The notes under the pieces were generated by a model. The model was not told where the DNA came from. It searched no databases and saw nothing but the letters and a program-made list of their open reading frames with translations. The position numbers and the translations under genes are program-made. A stretch of 64,000 bases of DNA, taken from NCBI RefSeq assembly GCF_016522065.1, contig NZ_JAEHFV010000003.1:1-64000 (forward strand). Direction: 5' to 3'. This stretch comes from Flavobacterium agrisoli (GTDB lineage Bacteria > Bacteroidota > Bacteroidia > Flavobacteriales > Flavobacteriaceae). This document shows, piece after piece, positions 9,079 to 20,789 of this stretch (its first letter is position 1; every line of letters begins with the position of its first letter).

Positions 9079-10299
9079 TTATACAGTGCCTACCGTTGTT
9101 GGCAAAGGAATTTGATTTCGTAATAAATCATCAAAAGTTTCGTGTGCACGAATTAAATGTCCTTCTCCTTTAATCCACAAAACTTCGGCTGGTTTGTAAC
9201 GTGAGTTGTAGTTGGATGACATAGAGAAGCAATACGCTCCTGCATTTCTAAAACATAAAATATCACCTTCAGCAATTTCTGGAATTCTACGGTTGCTAGC
9301 AAAAGTATCTGTTTCGCAAATGTAACCCACTACCGAATAGAAACGCTCTTTTCCTTTAGGATTAGAGATATTTTCAATATGATGTTGTGAACCATAAAAC
9401 ATAGGTCGAATCAAATGATTGAAACCACTGTCAATTCCTGCAAAAACAGTTGATGTAGTTTGTTTTACCACATTTACTTTGGCTAAAAAGTAACCGGCTT
9501 CACTTACTAAAAATTTACCCGGCTCAAAAATTAAAGTTAGATCTTTACCGTATTCTGTACAGAATGCATTGAATCTTTTAGATAATTTTCTACCCAATTC
9601 TTCAATATCAGTTTCGATATCGTCTTTTTTGTAAGGAACTTTAAATCCACTTCCGAAATCTAAAAATTCAAGATTTTTGAAGTTTTTGGCAGCATCAAAC
9701 AAAATTTCAGCAGCGTATAAGAAAACCTCAATATCCAAAATATCAGAACCCGTATGCATATGAATACCAACAATATTAATGTTAGTGTTCTCAACAATTC
9801 GAACCAAATGTGGTAATTGGTGTACCGATATACCAAATTTACTATCGATATGACCAACCGAAATATTTTCATTTCCACCCGCCATTACGTGCGGATTTAT
9901 ACGAATACATACAGGAGCATTTGGGTATTTAGCACCAAATTGTTCTAATATAGAAAGGTTGTCAATGTTGATTTGCACCCCTAATGCGGCAACTTCTTCA
10001 ATTTCTTCTAAAGAAACACCGTTGGGAGTAAAAAATATTCTATCTGGTTCATATCCAGCGTGTAAGCCGAGTTGTACTTCTTGGATAGAAACTGTATCTA
10101 AACCAGACCCCATATCTTTTAAAAGTTGTAAAATAGCCACATTCGATAATGCTTTCATAGCATAATTAATGCGTAAATTTTCAACTTTAGAAAAAGCTTT
10201 GGTGAGTCGGTTATATTGGGATTGGATTTTTTCCGCATCATATACGTATAACGGAGATCCGAATTGTTCTGCTAATTGCAGTAAATCTTTTGATTGCAT
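9079..10299 (-). CDS. lysA: Diaminopimelate decarboxylase
   Basis: This PLP enzyme makes L-lysine from meso-diaminopimelate, the last step of the pathway. From the ATG at 10299 the protein has 406 residues. Lys49 in NYAMKALSN is the PLP lysine; GHIDSKFG and HMHTGSDI line the barrel, and the family's CxxD-like motif CETDTFA is near the C-terminus. A longer reading to 10368 would add a low-complexity MLFFFFLF extension that runs through a 14-base homopolymer, so the shorter start is preferred. It is convergent with pafA and is followed by the shared terminator. Confidence 0.93.
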   Translation of the reverse strand: MQSKDLLQLAEQFGSPLYVYDAEKIQSQYNRLTKAFSKVENLRINYAMKALSNVAILQLLKDMGSGLDTVSIQEVQLGLHAGYEPDRIFFTPNGVSLEEIEEVAALGVQINIDNLSILEQFGAKYPNAPVCIRINPHVMAGGNENISVGHIDSKFGISVHQLPHLVRIVENTNINIVGIHMHTGSDILDIEVFLYAAEILFDAAKNFKNLEFLDFGSGFKVPYKKDDIETDIEELGRKLSKRFNAFCTEYGKDLTLIFEPGKFLVSEAGYFLAKVNVVKQTTSTVFAGIDSGFNHLIRPMFYGSQHHIENISNPKGKERFYSVVGYICETDTFASNRRIPEIAEGDILCFRNAGAYCFSMSSNYNSRYKPAEVLWIKGEGHLIRAHETFDDLLRNQIPLPTTVGTV

Positions 10300-10348
10300 T
10301 TTTTGAGTATTTTCAGCAAATTTATTACTCTTTTGATGAACTGCAAAC

Positions 10349-10362
10349 AAAAAAAAAAAAAA
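10349..10362. repeat. 14-bp homopolymer in the lysA leader
   Basis: Fourteen consecutive A on the + strand (T on the lysA strand) lie about 50 bases upstream of the lysA start. Such tracts are prone to slippage. Confidence 0.8.
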
Positions 10363-10426
10363 TAACAAATTGTAACAAATTGTTCAGAAATAAACAACTT
10401 GTGAGCTTTTGTCATGTTTTTATAAA

Positions 10427-10457
10427 AAAAGCCTTTGATGTCAAATCAAAGGCTTTT
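10427..10457 (-). terminator. Terminator of the gltBD operon
   Basis: AAAAGCCTTTGA and TCAAAGGCTTTT form a 12-bp stem with a 7-base loop. On the minus strand it follows the gltD stop codon and runs into a T-rich tail. Confidence 0.8.
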
Positions 10458-10470
10458 ACTGTTTTATAAA

Positions 10471-11925
10471 TTATAGTGCAGGCAAATCACCATTTTCTTT
10501 AGTTGGTAAATCGGATTTACCCATTAAATAAATGTCTAATTGGCGAGCTGCTTCTCTACCTTCTGAAATAGCCCAAACAATTAAAGATTGTCCGCGACGC
10601 ATATCTCCAGCAGTAAAAATATTTGGAACATTGGTTTGATAATTACTAGCTTTATAATTACTTCTAAAGTCAGTTTCCAATCCTAATTGTTCGCTGAGTG
10701 TTTTTTCTGGTCCTGTAAAACCTAATGCTAATAAGGCCAAATCACAAGGCCAAATTTTCTCTGAACCTTCAATTTCGACTAATTCAGGACGTTGACCTGG
10801 AACAATTTTCCATTCTACATTTACTGTTTTTAAAGCAGTCAATTTACCAGAAGCATCTTTTATGAATTCTTTGGTATTGATTAACCAGTTTCTTTCACAG
10901 CCTTCTTTGTGAGAAGTTGATGTTTTAAGTTGTAAAGGCCAATAAGGCCATGGAGTTGAAGCGCTTCTTCCTACTGGAGGTTTTGGCATAATTTCAAAAT
11001 TGGTAACTGATTTCGCACCGTGACGGTTAGAAGTACCAACGCAGTCAGAACCTGTATCACCGCCACCAATAACAATAACATCTTTACCAGTTGCTAAAAC
11101 TTGATTTTCGATTTTTTCTCCAAAAACCACTTTTGTTTGTTGGGTTAAGAAATCCATAGCTTGTACCACACCCTCCGCATCAGCTCCTGGCGTTGGCAAA
11201 CCACGTCTTTCGGTTGCACCTCCACAAAGCATGATAGCATCAAATGCTTTTAAATCGTTGATATCATAATTAATACCAACGTTTGTATTTACTTTAAATG
11301 TAATTCCTTCAGCTTCTAAAATAGTCACACGTCTGTCAATAATTCCTTTTTCTAATTTGAAATTCGGAATACCATAACGCAATAATCCACCAATAGCATT
11401 ATCACGTTCAAAAACAGTTACCGTATGTCCAGCTCTGTTTAATTGTTGTGCGGCAGCCAAACCAGCAGGTCCTGAACCTACAACAGCAACCGTTTTACCT
11501 GTTCTTGTTTTAGGTGGTTGTGGTTTAATCCAGCCTTCTTTAAAGGCACGCTCCACAATATTTTTTTCAATATTTTCAATTGAAATTGGATCTTCAATAA
11601 TTCCTAAAACACATGCTTTTTCGCATGGAGCAGGGCATAAACGTCCTGTAAATTCAGGAAAATTATTTGTAGAATGTAAAATCCAAGAAGCTTTTTGCCA
11701 TTCTTCTTGATAGACCATGTGGTTGAAATCTGGAATCAAATTTCCCAGAGGACAGCCACTATGGCAAAACGGAATTCCACAATCCATACAACGCGAACCT
11801 TGAGTTACAATTTCAGATTCGGATAACGGAATAGTAAATTCGTTATAATTTGTTACACGCTCTTTTACTTCAATATATGATTCGTCTTGTCTTTCAAAAT
11901 CTTTAAAACCTGTTACTTTTCCCAT
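10471..11925 (-). CDS. gltD: Glutamate synthase small subunit
   Basis: The 484-residue protein supplies electrons from NADPH to GltB. N-terminal cysteine clusters for two 4Fe-4S centres are present (CMDCGIPFCHSGCP and CPAPCEKACVLG), then the FAD site GSGPAGLAAA near residue 150 and the NADPH site VIGGGDTGSDC near 285, and a C-terminal FTAGDMRRGQSL that closes over FAD. It is separated from gltB by 4 bases, so the two are translated from one message. Confidence 0.96.
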   Translation of the reverse strand: MGKVTGFKDFERQDESYIEVKERVTNYNEFTIPLSESEIVTQGSRCMDCGIPFCHSGCPLGNLIPDFNHMVYQEEWQKASWILHSTNNFPEFTGRLCPAPCEKACVLGIIEDPISIENIEKNIVERAFKEGWIKPQPPKTRTGKTVAVVGSGPAGLAAAQQLNRAGHTVTVFERDNAIGGLLRYGIPNFKLEKGIIDRRVTILEAEGITFKVNTNVGINYDINDLKAFDAIMLCGGATERRGLPTPGADAEGVVQAMDFLTQQTKVVFGEKIENQVLATGKDVIVIGGGDTGSDCVGTSNRHGAKSVTNFEIMPKPPVGRSASTPWPYWPLQLKTSTSHKEGCERNWLINTKEFIKDASGKLTALKTVNVEWKIVPGQRPELVEIEGSEKIWPCDLALLALGFTGPEKTLSEQLGLETDFRSNYKASNYQTNVPNIFTAGDMRRGQSLIVWAISEGREAARQLDIYLMGKSDLPTKENGDLPAL

Positions 11926-11929
11926 TGTA

Positions 11930-14900
11930 TTATGCTGTTAATTCTTCTACCATTTGTTCTTCTGTCTCTAAACGTTTAAGTGCTTTTTTGTATTCAGTAG
12001 GCATTACTTTTACAAAATTTTGCAAGCTGTTGTTCCAATCATTTAACAACGCCGCTCCTTTGCTACTTTTGGTGTAAAGAACATGTCTTTCAATCAATTC
12101 TTTCAAGTCATCAGCATCGCTGCCTTCTACTGTTTCAAATTCGATTGTTTCAGTATTGCACAATCCGTTTTTAAATTTGTTTTCTGGATCGTAGATGTAA
12201 GCGATACCTCCGCTCATTCCCGCAGCAAAGTTTCTACCTGTATTACCAAGTACGACAACTTTTCCGCCAGTCATGTATTCACATCCGTGATCTCCAACTC
12301 CTTCAACAACAGCAATTGCACCAGAATTACGTACGGCAAAGCGCTCTCCAGCGATACCGTTAATGTAGGCTTGTCCTTCAATAGCTCCAAACAAGCACAC
12401 ATTTCCAACAATGATATTTTTATCGGCCTCAAAAGTGGCTTTTGCAGGTTTTTTGATAATAAGTTTGGCTCCAGATAATCCTTTTCCTAAATAATCATTC
12501 GTATTACCCTCTACGGTAAAAGTCAATCCATGAGCACTAAAAGCACCTAAACTTTGTCCAGCAGATCCTGTGAAATTAATATTTAAAGTATCTTCTGGTA
12601 AACCTAAGTGACCGTAAATTTTAGAAATTTCGTTACTTACAATAGCTCCAACAGAACGGTTGATATTATTAATTGGATAGGCTAAAGTCATTTTTTCTTT
12701 TCGGTACAAAGCACGGTGAGAATCTTTTAAGATTTGGAAATCAAGAACGTTATCCAAACCATGATCTTGTTTCTCGGTGTTACGAACTACCATTCCTTTA
12801 TAACTTGCAGGTCTGTGTAGGATAGAAGATAAATCCAATCCTTTTGCTTTATAGTGATCAATTGCTTTGTTAGCGTTAATCTTATGCGTTTGACCAATCA
12901 TTTCTTCTAAAGTTCGGAAACCTAGTTGCGCCATAATTCCTCTTAATTCTTCCGCAACATAGTAGAAGAAGTTAATAACGTGCTCTGGAGTTCCTTTGAA
13001 ATTTTTACGCAATTCTTTGTCTTGTGTAGCAATTCCAACCGGACAGGTATTTAGATGGCATTTACGCATCATAATGCATCCAGAGGCTACTAACGGAGCT
13101 GTTGCAAAACCAAACTCTTCAGCACCCAATAAAGCAGCAATCGCTACGTCACGACCTGTTTTTAATTGACCGTCACATTCTACCACAATACGGCTCCTTA
13201 GGTTGTTTAGTACCAATGTTTGTTGGGCTTCTGCCAATCCAAGTTCCCAAGGAAGTCCTGCGTGTTTTAATGAGGTTAATGGAGAAGCTCCTGTACCACC
13301 ATCGTAACCCGCAATTAATACTACATCCGCTTTCGCTTTGGCAACACCTGCAGCAATGGTTCCTACACCAACTTCCGAAACTAATTTCACATTAATGCGC
13401 GCTTCTCTGTTGGCATTTTTTAAGTCAAAGATTAATTGAGCTAAATCTTCAATAGAATAAATATCGTGGTGGGGTGGAGGCGAAATCAATCCCACAAAAG
13501 GAGTCGAATTTCTAGCTTCGGCAATCCAAGGTAAAACTTTTTCACCTGGTAATTGTCCACCTTCTCCAGGTTTAGCACCCTGAGCCATTTTGATTTGAAT
13601 TTCTTTAGCACTTGAAAGATAATGGGAAGTTACACCAAAACGTCCCGATGCAACTTGTTTAATAGCAGAGTTTCGGCTGTCTCCGTTAACATCTGGTTGA
13701 AAACGTTTTCTGTCTTCTCCACCTTCACCCGAATTGGATTTTCCTCCAATACGGTTCATTGCAATTGCTAAGTTTTCGTGTGCTTCTCTTGAAATCGATC
13801 CGTAGGACATCGCACCCGTTTTAAAACGTTTTACAATGTCAGTCCAAGGTTCCACTTCTTCTAACGGAATAGGATCCAGATTGTCAAATTCAAATAAACC
13901 ACGAATCGTCATCAAATTTTTTGCTTGATCGTTTACGGTATTCGAATACACATCATAACTATCCTGATCACTCAAACGAACGGCTTGTTGCAATTTGGCA
14001 ATTGTTGTCGGATTAAACATGTGTCTTTCTCCGTTTCTTCTCCATCGGTATTCACCACCAATGTTTAATCCCAAACGATTTGCTACTAACGTATCTGGGT
14101 AAGCATATTTGTATCTTTCTGTGATTTCTTTTTCAATTTCATACAAGCCAATACCTTCAATTCTTGACGTGGTATAAGGGAAGTATTTTTGAACAAATTT
14201 AGAGTTGAAACCAACAATTTCGAAAATTTGCGAACCTCTGTAAGAATGTAATGTCGAAATTCCAATTTTGTTCATGATTTTTAATAAACCAGAACCAATT
14301 GCTTTGTTGAAATTGTCAACCGCTTTTTGTTCGCTAATTCCAGTTATAAAACCTTCTTGAACTTGAACGCGAATGATTTCGTTAACCATGTACGGGTTGA
14401 TAGCACTTGCACCATAACCGAACAAAGTAGCAAAGTGATGTGGTTCGCGAGGCTCTGCAGATTCGATAATGATATCAAAATAAGAGCGTTTTCTCAAACG
14501 GTTCATTTGGTGGTTCACATACGAACAGGCCAATAAAGATGGAATAGGAGCAAATTCTTTGTTTACACCTCTATCAGATAAAATAATGATATTGGTTCCT
14601 CTTTCAACAGCTTTGGTAATTTGAACAATGATGGCATCTAACGCATCTTCAAGACCATTTAAACCTTGCGCTTTTGGATACAAAATTTCAAAAGTTTCGG
14701 CTTGAAAATGTTCGATAGAGATGTTTCTGATTTTTTCTAAATCATCATTTGAAATAACGGGATTCTGAATTCTTAATTTCAGACATTGTTTGCTAGAGAT
14801 GTCAAAAATATTACGGTCTTGACCTAAAGCCAAACTAATATCAGTAACAATTTCTTCACGAATACCATCCAATGGTGGATTGGTTACTTGAGCAAATAAT

Positions 14901-16444
14901 TGTTTGAAATAATTCGAAATTAGTTGAGGACGATCAGACAATACGGCCAAAGGTGTATCGGTACCCATTGATCCTAAAGCTTCTTTTCCGCTTTGTGCCA
15001 TTGGAGTAATGACGTCTTGTATGTCTTCAAGCGTATAATTAAATAAACGCTCTCTTGTTTTTAAATCGATAGTTTCAATTGGACATACTTCCGAAGTGGT
15101 AGGAACATCTTTTAAATGCAAACGATGTTGATTTAACCATTCTTGATAAGGTCTTTCCGAAACAATTTTACTTTTAATTTCTTCGTCGTTAATGATGCGT
15201 CCTTTGTTCATGTCTACCAAGAACATTTTTCCTGGCTCCAATCTTCCGTGACTTTCTACATCTTCAGGGTCTATATTGACAACTCCAATTTCAGAAGCCA
15301 TAATTAATTTACCACTTTTGGTAACCGTGTAACGAGACGGGCGTAAACCATTTCTGTCCAATAAAGCACCAATGTAGTCACCATCGGTAAAAGGTACCGA
15401 TGCAGGACCATCCCAAGGCTCCATAATACAAGCATTGTACTCGTAAAATGCTTTGCGCTCAGGTGACATAGTTTTGTGTTTTTCCCAAGCTTCAGGAATC
15501 ATCATCATCATTACTTCAGGTAATGAACGACCAGTGTGTGTTAAAAGTTCCACTACCATATCCATCGAAGCAGAATCCGATTTTCCTGGTAAAATAATAG
15601 GGAATAATTTTTCAATTTGAGGTCCAAAAACCTCACTTTTCATGATTTCTTCACGAACACGCATTCTACTCACGTTTCCGCGTAAGGTGTTAATTTCACC
15701 ATTTTGGCACATGAAACGGAAAGGTTGAGCCAATTCCCAAGTAGGCATGGTGTTGGTAGAAAAACGTTGGTGTACTAAGGCCAAACGAGTCACTAAATCA
15801 GATTGTTGAAGATCGGTATAATACGGACCGATATCTTCGGGCATTATTACTCCTTTATATATTATAGTTGTAGTAGACAAACTTGGAACATAAAAATAAC
15901 TGCTTTGAGATATTTTAGAGTTGGCTACAACGTGTTCTGTAATTTTACGTCCGGCATATAATTTTGCTTTGAAAACATCATCCGAAATAGCGTCTTTTTT
16001 TTCAATAAAAATTTGTTCAATTTTAGGCTCAGAAGCCGAAGCAATTTCTCCCAATTGAGAAGAATCAACAGGAACTTCTCTCCATCCTAAAACAGAAAGT
16101 CCTTGTGCTTCGATTTCTTTTTCAAAAATTTCTTTACAAAAATCGTATTGATTTTCGATTTGAGGTAAAAAAACCATACCAACAGCATATTCTCTGGCAG
16201 CAGGCAATTCAAATCCACATACTCTCACAAAATAATCGTGAGGAATATCAATTAATAATCCAGCTCCATCACCAGTCTTTCCATCCGCACTTACGCCTCC
16301 TCTGTGTTCTAATTTGACCAGAATTTCGAGAGCATCGTGTATAATTTGGTTTGTTTTTTCTCCTTTGAGGTTACAGATAAAACCAGCTCCGCAGTTTTCA
16401 TGCTCAAATTCGGGCAAATAAAGGCCTTGTTCTTTAACTTTCAT
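11930..16444 (-). CDS. gltB: Glutamate synthase large subunit
   Basis: The 1504-residue subunit converts 2-oxoglutarate and glutamine into two glutamates. Cys18 in ENCGAGF is the type-2 amidotransferase nucleophile; in this family the preceding residues (here 17) are removed to expose it. The FMN-binding synthase domain holds the 3Fe-4S ligands in [15 protein letters not shown], and a C-terminal GXGXG beta-helix domain follows ([18 protein letters not shown]). A TATTTTTG element at 16464-16471 on the minus strand may be its promoter. Forms an operon with gltD. Confidence 0.97.
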   Translation of the reverse strand: MKVKEQGLYLPEFEHENCGAGFICNLKGEKTNQIIHDALEILVKLEHRGGVSADGKTGDGAGLLIDIPHDYFVRVCGFELPAAREYAVGMVFLPQIENQYDFCKEIFEKEIEAQGLSVLGWREVPVDSSQLGEIASASEPKIEQIFIEKKDAISDDVFKAKLYAGRKITEHVVANSKISQSSYFYVPSLSTTTIIYKGVIMPEDIGPYYTDLQQSDLVTRLALVHQRFSTNTMPTWELAQPFRFMCQNGEINTLRGNVSRMRVREEIMKSEVFGPQIEKLFPIILPGKSDSASMDMVVELLTHTGRSLPEVMMMMIPEAWEKHKTMSPERKAFYEYNACIMEPWDGPASVPFTDGDYIGALLDRNGLRPSRYTVTKSGKLIMASEIGVVNIDPEDVESHGRLEPGKMFLVDMNKGRIINDEEIKSKIVSERPYQEWLNQHRLHLKDVPTTSEVCPIETIDLKTRERLFNYTLEDIQDVITPMAQSGKEALGSMGTDTPLAVLSDRPQLISNYFKQLFAQVTNPPLDGIREEIVTDISLALGQDRNIFDISSKQCLKLRIQNPVISNDDLEKIRNISIEHFQAETFEILYPKAQGLNGLEDALDAIIVQITKAVERGTNIIILSDRGVNKEFAPIPSLLACSYVNHQMNRLRKRSYFDIIIESAEPREPHHFATLFGYGASAINPYMVNEIIRVQVQEGFITGISEQKAVDNFNKAIGSGLLKIMNKIGISTLHSYRGSQIFEIVGFNSKFVQKYFPYTTSRIEGIGLYEIEKEITERYKYAYPDTLVANRLGLNIGGEYRWRRNGERHMFNPTTIAKLQQAVRLSDQDSYDVYSNTVNDQAKNLMTIRGLFEFDNLDPIPLEEVEPWTDIVKRFKTGAMSYGSISREAHENLAIAMNRIGGKSNSGEGGEDRKRFQPDVNGDSRNSAIKQVASGRFGVTSHYLSSAKEIQIKMAQGAKPGEGGQLPGEKVLPWIAEARNSTPFVGLISPPPHHDIYSIEDLAQLIFDLKNANREARINVKLVSEVGVGTIAAGVAKAKADVVLIAGYDGGTGASPLTSLKHAGLPWELGLAEAQQTLVLNNLRSRIVVECDGQLKTGRDVAIAALLGAEEFGFATAPLVASGCIMMRKCHLNTCPVGIATQDKELRKNFKGTPEHVINFFYYVAEELRGIMAQLGFRTLEEMIGQTHKINANKAIDHYKAKGLDLSSILHRPASYKGMVVRNTEKQDHGLDNVLDFQILKDSHRALYRKEKMTLAYPINNINRSVGAIVSNEISKIYGHLGLPEDTLNINFTGSAGQSLGAFSAHGLTFTVEGNTNDYLGKGLSGAKLIIKKPAKATFEADKNIIVGNVCLFGAIEGQAYINGIAGERFAVRNSGAIAVVEGVGDHGCEYMTGGKVVVLGNTGRNFAAGMSGGIAYIYDPENKFKNGLCNTETIEFETVEGSDADDLKELIERHVLYTKSSKGAALLNDWNNSLQNFVKVMPTEYKKALKRLETEEQMVEELTA

Positions 16445-16857
16445 TCTTAATATTTTTTTTTTACAAAAATAAAGATTTCGTTAAACATAATGCATCAAAA
16501 AGAGGGTAAGGGGTTAATTTTTACAGTTATATTAGAAAACACGTTATTAAACATCAATATTATTAAATATACATTCCTGTATTGATAAATTAACAAACAA
16601 ACCAAATTACTTAGGATAATAAAATGAAATTTTAACAATAAAAGACTGTAAAATATTGACTTATTTTGCCGTTATTGATGCTTATAACTAACATTTTAAT
16701 AAAGTTTAAGAAGCAATAAAAAAACATTAAATTAAAAAAAATCACAGTTCGATAGTTATATGTATAAATTCTAAAAAGATTTCTGATTTAAGTACATTTT
16801 TGCTACTTTTGTGGCACTTTTAATCTGAAAAATTCAGAACCAGACAAATTCTATATT
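16445..16857. other. 413-base divergent intergenic region, gltB/sucC
   Basis: It contains the probable gltB promoter element on the minus strand (16464-16471) and the sucC element at 16804-16811, plus a small TCTGAA/TTCAGA hairpin in the sucC leader. The remainder is very AT-rich. No RNA gene or open frame was recognised. Confidence 0.6.
16804..16811 (+). promoter_or_regulatory. Promoter -7 element of sucC
   Basis: TACTTTTG fits TAnnTTTG exactly and lies 46 bases before the sucC start codon. No good TTTG -33 element is seen. Confidence 0.55.
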
Positions 16858-18051
16858 ATGAACATACACGAATATCAAGGAAAAGAGATTTTAGCAAGCT
16901 ACGGAGTACGTATACAAAGAGGTATAGTAGCTAATAGTGCAGATGAAGCTGTAACTGCTGCAAAACAATTAACTGCCGAAACAGGAACAGGATGGCATGT
17001 AATCAAAGCGCAAATTCACGCTGGTGGTCGTGGTAAAGGTGGTGGTGTAAAATTGGCTAAAAATTTGGAGCAAGTACAAGAAATTGCTGGACAAATTATT
17101 GGTATGCAATTGGTAACCCCTCAAACTTCTGCCGAAGGTAAAACTGTTCACAAAGTTTTAGTAGCTGAGGATGTTTATTACCCAGGTGAAAGCGAAACTT
17201 CAGAGTTTTATGTGTCTGTATTACTAAACAGAGCTACAGGTCGTAACATGATTATGTATTCTACTGAAGGAGGAATGGATATCGAGGAAGTAGCAGAACA
17301 TACACCACACTTAATTTTTACAGAAGAAATTGATCCTGCTGTTGGTTTACAAGGATTTCAAGCAAGAAGAGTGGCTTTTAATTTAGGTCTTTCTGGAAAT
17401 GCTTTCAAAGAAATGGTTAAATTCATTGATGCTTTATACAAAGCGTATATCGGTTCGGATGCTTCAATGTTCGAAATTAACCCAGTTTTAAAAACATCTG
17501 ATAATAAAATTTTAGCGGTTGATGCTAAAGTTAATATTGACGATAACGCTTTATACAGACAACAAAAAATCGCTGAAATGCGTGATGTTCGTGAAGAAAA
17601 TCCAATTGAGGTTGAAGCTAAAGAAGTTGGTTTGAACTATGTAGATCTTGACGGTACTGTAGGTTGTATGGTTAACGGTGCTGGTTTGGCTATGGCAACT
17701 ATGGATTTGATTAAATATGCTGGTTTTGAGCCTGCTAACTTCTTAGACGTTGGAGGAACTGCTGATGCAAAACGTGTTGAAACTGCTTTCCGTATTATCT
17801 TAAAAGATCCTAACGTAAAAGCAATCTTAATTAATATCTTTGGTGGAATCGTTCGTTGTGACCGTGTTGCTCAAGGTGTAGTAGATGCTTATAAAAATAT
17901 GGGTGACGCAATTAAAGTGCCAATCATTGTTCGTTTACAAGGTACGAATGCAGAAATTGCAAAAGAATTAATCGATAATTCAGGAATGCCAATTTTATCT
18001 GCTGTAGCTTTCCAAGAAGCTGCTGATCAAGTTAAAGCTGCGCTTTCTTAA
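16858..18051 (+). CDS. sucC: Succinate-CoA ligase (ADP-forming) subunit beta
   Basis: The 397-residue beta subunit of the TCA-cycle enzyme makes ATP or GTP from succinyl-CoA. It starts with the canonical MNIHEYQGKEIL and has the ATP-grasp loop GGRGKGGGV (about residues 53-61) and the C-terminal ligase domain with FLDVGGTAD and FGGIVRCD. Its partner sucD is not adjacent, which is common in Bacteroidota. Codon use is regular and the gene has its own promoter and terminator. Confidence 0.97.
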   Translation: MNIHEYQGKEILASYGVRIQRGIVANSADEAVTAAKQLTAETGTGWHVIKAQIHAGGRGKGGGVKLAKNLEQVQEIAGQIIGMQLVTPQTSAEGKTVHKVLVAEDVYYPGESETSEFYVSVLLNRATGRNMIMYSTEGGMDIEEVAEHTPHLIFTEEIDPAVGLQGFQARRVAFNLGLSGNAFKEMVKFIDALYKAYIGSDASMFEINPVLKTSDNKILAVDAKVNIDDNALYRQQKIAEMRDVREENPIEVEAKEVGLNYVDLDGTVGCMVNGAGLAMATMDLIKYAGFEPANFLDVGGTADAKRVETAFRIILKDPNVKAILINIFGGIVRCDRVAQGVVDAYKNMGDAIKVPIIVRLQGTNAEIAKELIDNSGMPILSAVAFQEAADQVKAALS

Positions 18052-18071
18052 TTTAAAGAATAACAAAATCC

Positions 18072-18111
18072 AAAAGCTGCCTTGTTTTATTATGAGGCAG
18101 CTTTTTTTTTT
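18072..18111 (+). terminator. sucC terminator
   Basis: AAAGCTGCCT and AGGCAGCTTT form a stem followed by ten T. Confidence 0.85.
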
Positions 18112-18187
18112 GTTTGAATATCAATTTGAGAATAATCAAAAGAGCTATTAATAAATAAATAGAGCAGTCTATTAGGTCAAATAGGTT

Positions 18188-18237
18188 CATACAAAAAAAC
18201 CAAGTTCAATTTTTCTTGAACTTGGTTTTTTTGTATG
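18188..18237. terminator. Long bidirectional terminator, 22-bp perfect stem
   Basis: The two arms at 18188-18209 and 18216-18237 are perfect reverse complements (core CAAGTTCAA/TTGAACTTG) around a 6-base loop, with T-runs in both directions. It probably ends the ctaA transcript on the minus strand. Confidence 0.85.
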
Positions 18238-18251
18238 CTAAATAGAAAAAA

Positions 18252-19274
18252 TTATTTACTCAATCGGTGTAGTGTATAGGTCATGGCACTTAATAAAAAG
18301 AAAGCCATAATTTGATGAATTAAGCCCAATGCCAAAGGAACTCTGAACAATAAGGTAAAAACGCCTAAAGCAAACTGTAAGAATACAAAAACTACTAAAG
18401 TTTTAATTCCTTTTGTCTGAGTAGTGGATAGGGTGTACTGGTTGCTTTTAAAATACAAAAACAAAATCATGGCTACTACTACATAAGCAAAAGTACGGTG
18501 CACAAATTGAACACCACTTTGTCCTTCAATTAAACCTAGAAATAAAGTGGGTTTTTCAATAAATACCGAATCGTGAATAAATTGACCATCGCTCATCATA
18601 GGCCAGTGATTGTGAATTAATCCGGCATTTAATCCGGCCACAAAACCACCATAAATTATTTGAATTAATAAAACGACTAGAGCCACTCTAGCAATGTTGC
18701 GTAAGGGAATAATTCGCGTGTTACGTTCAGGATAAATCAAATCGAGAGCAACCCAAAGTGTGTACGCAAAGGTGATAAAGGCAAAAGTTAAATGTAATGA
18801 TAATCGAAAATGACTCACATCAGGATTGTCTATCAAGCCACTTTTAACCATAAACCAACCTAAAAATCCCTGAAATCCGCCCATTGCCAAAAGGATAATA
18901 CATTTTTTAATGGTTGCCGAATCCAATCGTTTTTTGAATAAAAAATAGATAAAAGGAACCAAGAAAACCAGTCCGATAATGCGGCCAATAAAACGGTGAA
19001 ACCATTCCCAGAAATAAATAAATTTGTAGTCAGCTAGCTGAAAATCATTATGAATGTTGGTTTTTTGATATTCTGGAAATTTCTTGTACTCTTCAAAAGC
19101 GGCTTGCCATTTGGCTTCGGTTAAAGGTGGAAATGTATCGGTTACCAAATGCCAATCGGTCATGGATAAACCCGAATTGGTTAAGCGGGTAATACCGCCC
19201 ACGACCACCATTAAAAATAATAAGACACAACCCGAAAGCAACCAAATGATTACTGAATTATCTGTTTTTTTCAT
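18252..19274 (-). CDS. ctaA: Heme A synthase, COX15/CtaA family
   Basis: The 340-residue inner-membrane protein has eight predicted helices. Its start (VVVGGITRLTNSGLSMTDW) and the His-containing WEWFHRFIGRIIG and IHNHWP segments are typical of COX15-type heme A synthases, which oxidise the heme O methyl group to make heme A for cytochrome oxidase. The conserved His residues are present. It lies 31 bases after the CCA-adding enzyme gene and is probably co-transcribed with it. It implies an aa3- or caa3-type oxidase elsewhere in the genome, beside the bd oxidase found here. Confidence 0.93.
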   Translation of the reverse strand: MKKTDNSVIIWLLSGCVLLFLMVVVGGITRLTNSGLSMTDWHLVTDTFPPLTEAKWQAAFEEYKKFPEYQKTNIHNDFQLADYKFIYFWEWFHRFIGRIIGLVFLVPFIYFLFKKRLDSATIKKCIILLAMGGFQGFLGWFMVKSGLIDNPDVSHFRLSLHLTFAFITFAYTLWVALDLIYPERNTRIIPLRNIARVALVVLLIQIIYGGFVAGLNAGLIHNHWPMMSDGQFIHDSVFIEKPTLFLGLIEGQSGVQFVHRTFAYVVVAMILFLYFKSNQYTLSTTQTKGIKTLVVFVFLQFALGVFTLLFRVPLALGLIHQIMAFFLLSAMTYTLHRLSK

Positions 19275-19305
19275 TCTGCTAGGTGTTTTGCAACACAGGA
19301 ATTGG

Positions 19306-20724
19306 TTATTTAATTTGTTTTAATCCTAATTTTTCAGCTTTCTTTTGCATAAAAGTGTAAGCAGCTTGATATTCATTCGGAATTTCACCTTCTAAAATGG
19401 CTTCTTTAATCGCTTCTTTCAGGATACCGATTTCTCGGGAGGGTTTTAAATCGTAAATGGCCATAATTTCTTCTCCCGAAATAGGCGGCTGAAAATTGCG
19501 AACATGATCTCGTTCTTCAACCTCCACCAATTTTTTGCGGACAATAGCAAAGTTTTTATGGTATTTTTTGAATTTGTTCGGATTTTTGGTGGTTATGTCG
19601 GCCTCGCACAATGTCATCAAATTATCGATGTCTTCGCCGGCATCAAATGCTAATCTGCGTACCGCGCTGTCGGTTACGCTTTCTTGCGCAATCACTATAG
19701 GGCGCGAACTCATAATGACCATTTTTTGTACAAATTTCATTTTATGATTAAGTGGCATGTGCAAACGTTCGAATATTTTTTTGACCATTTTGCCACCCAA
19801 AAATTCGTGGCCATGAAATGTCCAGCCTTGCTTTTTGTTGAATCGTTTGGTTGGTGCTTTGCCAATATCATGTAATAAAGCGGCCCAGCGCAACCAAACA
19901 TCGTCTGTGTTTGGACAAATATTATCTACAACTTCGAGTGTGTGGTAAAAATTGTTTTTATGTGTATGACCTTCGATTTCTTCAACCTGATTTAAAGCGG
20001 TTAATTCGGGTAAAATAAGTTCTAAAAGGCCTGTTTTAAATAATAATAAAAAGCCGATGGAGGGTTTATCAGTCGAAAGGATTTTGTTGAGTTCGTCTAC
20101 TATTCGTTCTCCCGAAATGATTTTGATTCGCGCTGCATTTTTAGAAATTGTCGCCAATGAATTTTCTTCGATGTTAAAATTCAGTTGATTAGCAAAACGG
20201 ATGCCTCGCAACATTCGGAGTGGGTCATCAGAATAGGTAATGTCGGGATCAAGTGGCGTTCGGATGATTTTATTTTCTAAATCAACTAATCCATTGAAAG
20301 GATCTACTAACGCGCCAAAACTTTCTTTGTTTAAAGACAAAGCGAGCGCATTAATGGTAAAATCGCGTCGGTTTTGGTCGTCTTCTAAGGTGCCGTTTTC
20401 CACTACCGGATTACGACTTTCAAAATGATACGATTCTTTTCGAGCCCCTACAAATTCAATATCAGTATCTTCAAAACGCAACATGGCCGTACCGTAGGTT
20501 TTAAAAACCTGTACTTTTGGATTGTTAGGCAACAATTCCGAAACTTTTAGCGCCAAATCAATGCCACTTCCAACAGCTACAATATCGATATCTTTTTTAA
20601 AATCCCGTTTTAAAATATAATCGCGAACAAAACCACCGATAACATAACTAGATAAATTAAGTTCTTGAGCAGCTTGAGAAACGATTTCGAAAATTTTATG
20701 ATGTAATGCCGGCTTGTAGTTCAT
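19306..20724 (-). CDS. CCA tRNA nucleotidyltransferase with HD domain
   Basis: From the ATG at 20724 the protein has 472 residues. The nucleotidyltransferase head shows GGFVRD (residues 30-35) and the metal-binding DID (45-47), then an RNA-binding region with [10 protein letters not shown], and a C-terminal HD phosphohydrolase domain ([13 protein letters not shown]). It adds or repairs the 3' CCA of tRNA. A longer frame to 20799 is rejected because a TAAATTTG promoter element lies inside it (20782-20789, minus strand). The poly(A) polymerase branch is the main alternative; the HD domain favours a tRNA enzyme. Confidence 0.88.
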   Translation of the reverse strand: MNYKPALHHKIFEIVSQAAQELNLSSYVIGGFVRDYILKRDFKKDIDIVAVGSGIDLALKVSELLPNNPKVQVFKTYGTAMLRFEDTDIEFVGARKESYHFESRNPVVENGTLEDDQNRRDFTINALALSLNKESFGALVDPFNGLVDLENKIIRTPLDPDITYSDDPLRMLRGIRFANQLNFNIEENSLATISKNAARIKIISGERIVDELNKILSTDKPSIGFLLLFKTGLLELILPELTALNQVEEIEGHTHKNNFYHTLEVVDNICPNTDDVWLRWAALLHDIGKAPTKRFNKKQGWTFHGHEFLGGKMVKKIFERLHMPLNHKMKFVQKMVIMSSRPIVIAQESVTDSAVRRLAFDAGEDIDNLMTLCEADITTKNPNKFKKYHKNFAIVRKKLVEVEERDHVRNFQPPISGEEIMAIYDLKPSREIGILKEAIKEAILEGEIPNEYQAAYTFMQKKAEKLGLKQIK

Positions 20725-20781
20725 TTTTAAAATTAGGAGTTGGTCCAAAATAACCCAAAATACTTCGAGTAAAATCGACTG

Positions 20782-20789
20782 CAAATTTA
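20782..20789 (-). promoter_or_regulatory. Promoter -7 element of the CCA-adding enzyme gene
   Basis: On the minus strand it reads TAAATTTG, an exact TAnnTTTG match, 57 bases before the chosen ATG. Confidence 0.5.

Noticed and set aside
13102..13395. 97-codon + strand frame inside gltB
   Set aside because: Rich in His/Gln/Leu from the complement of gltB codons; a shadow of a long conserved gene.
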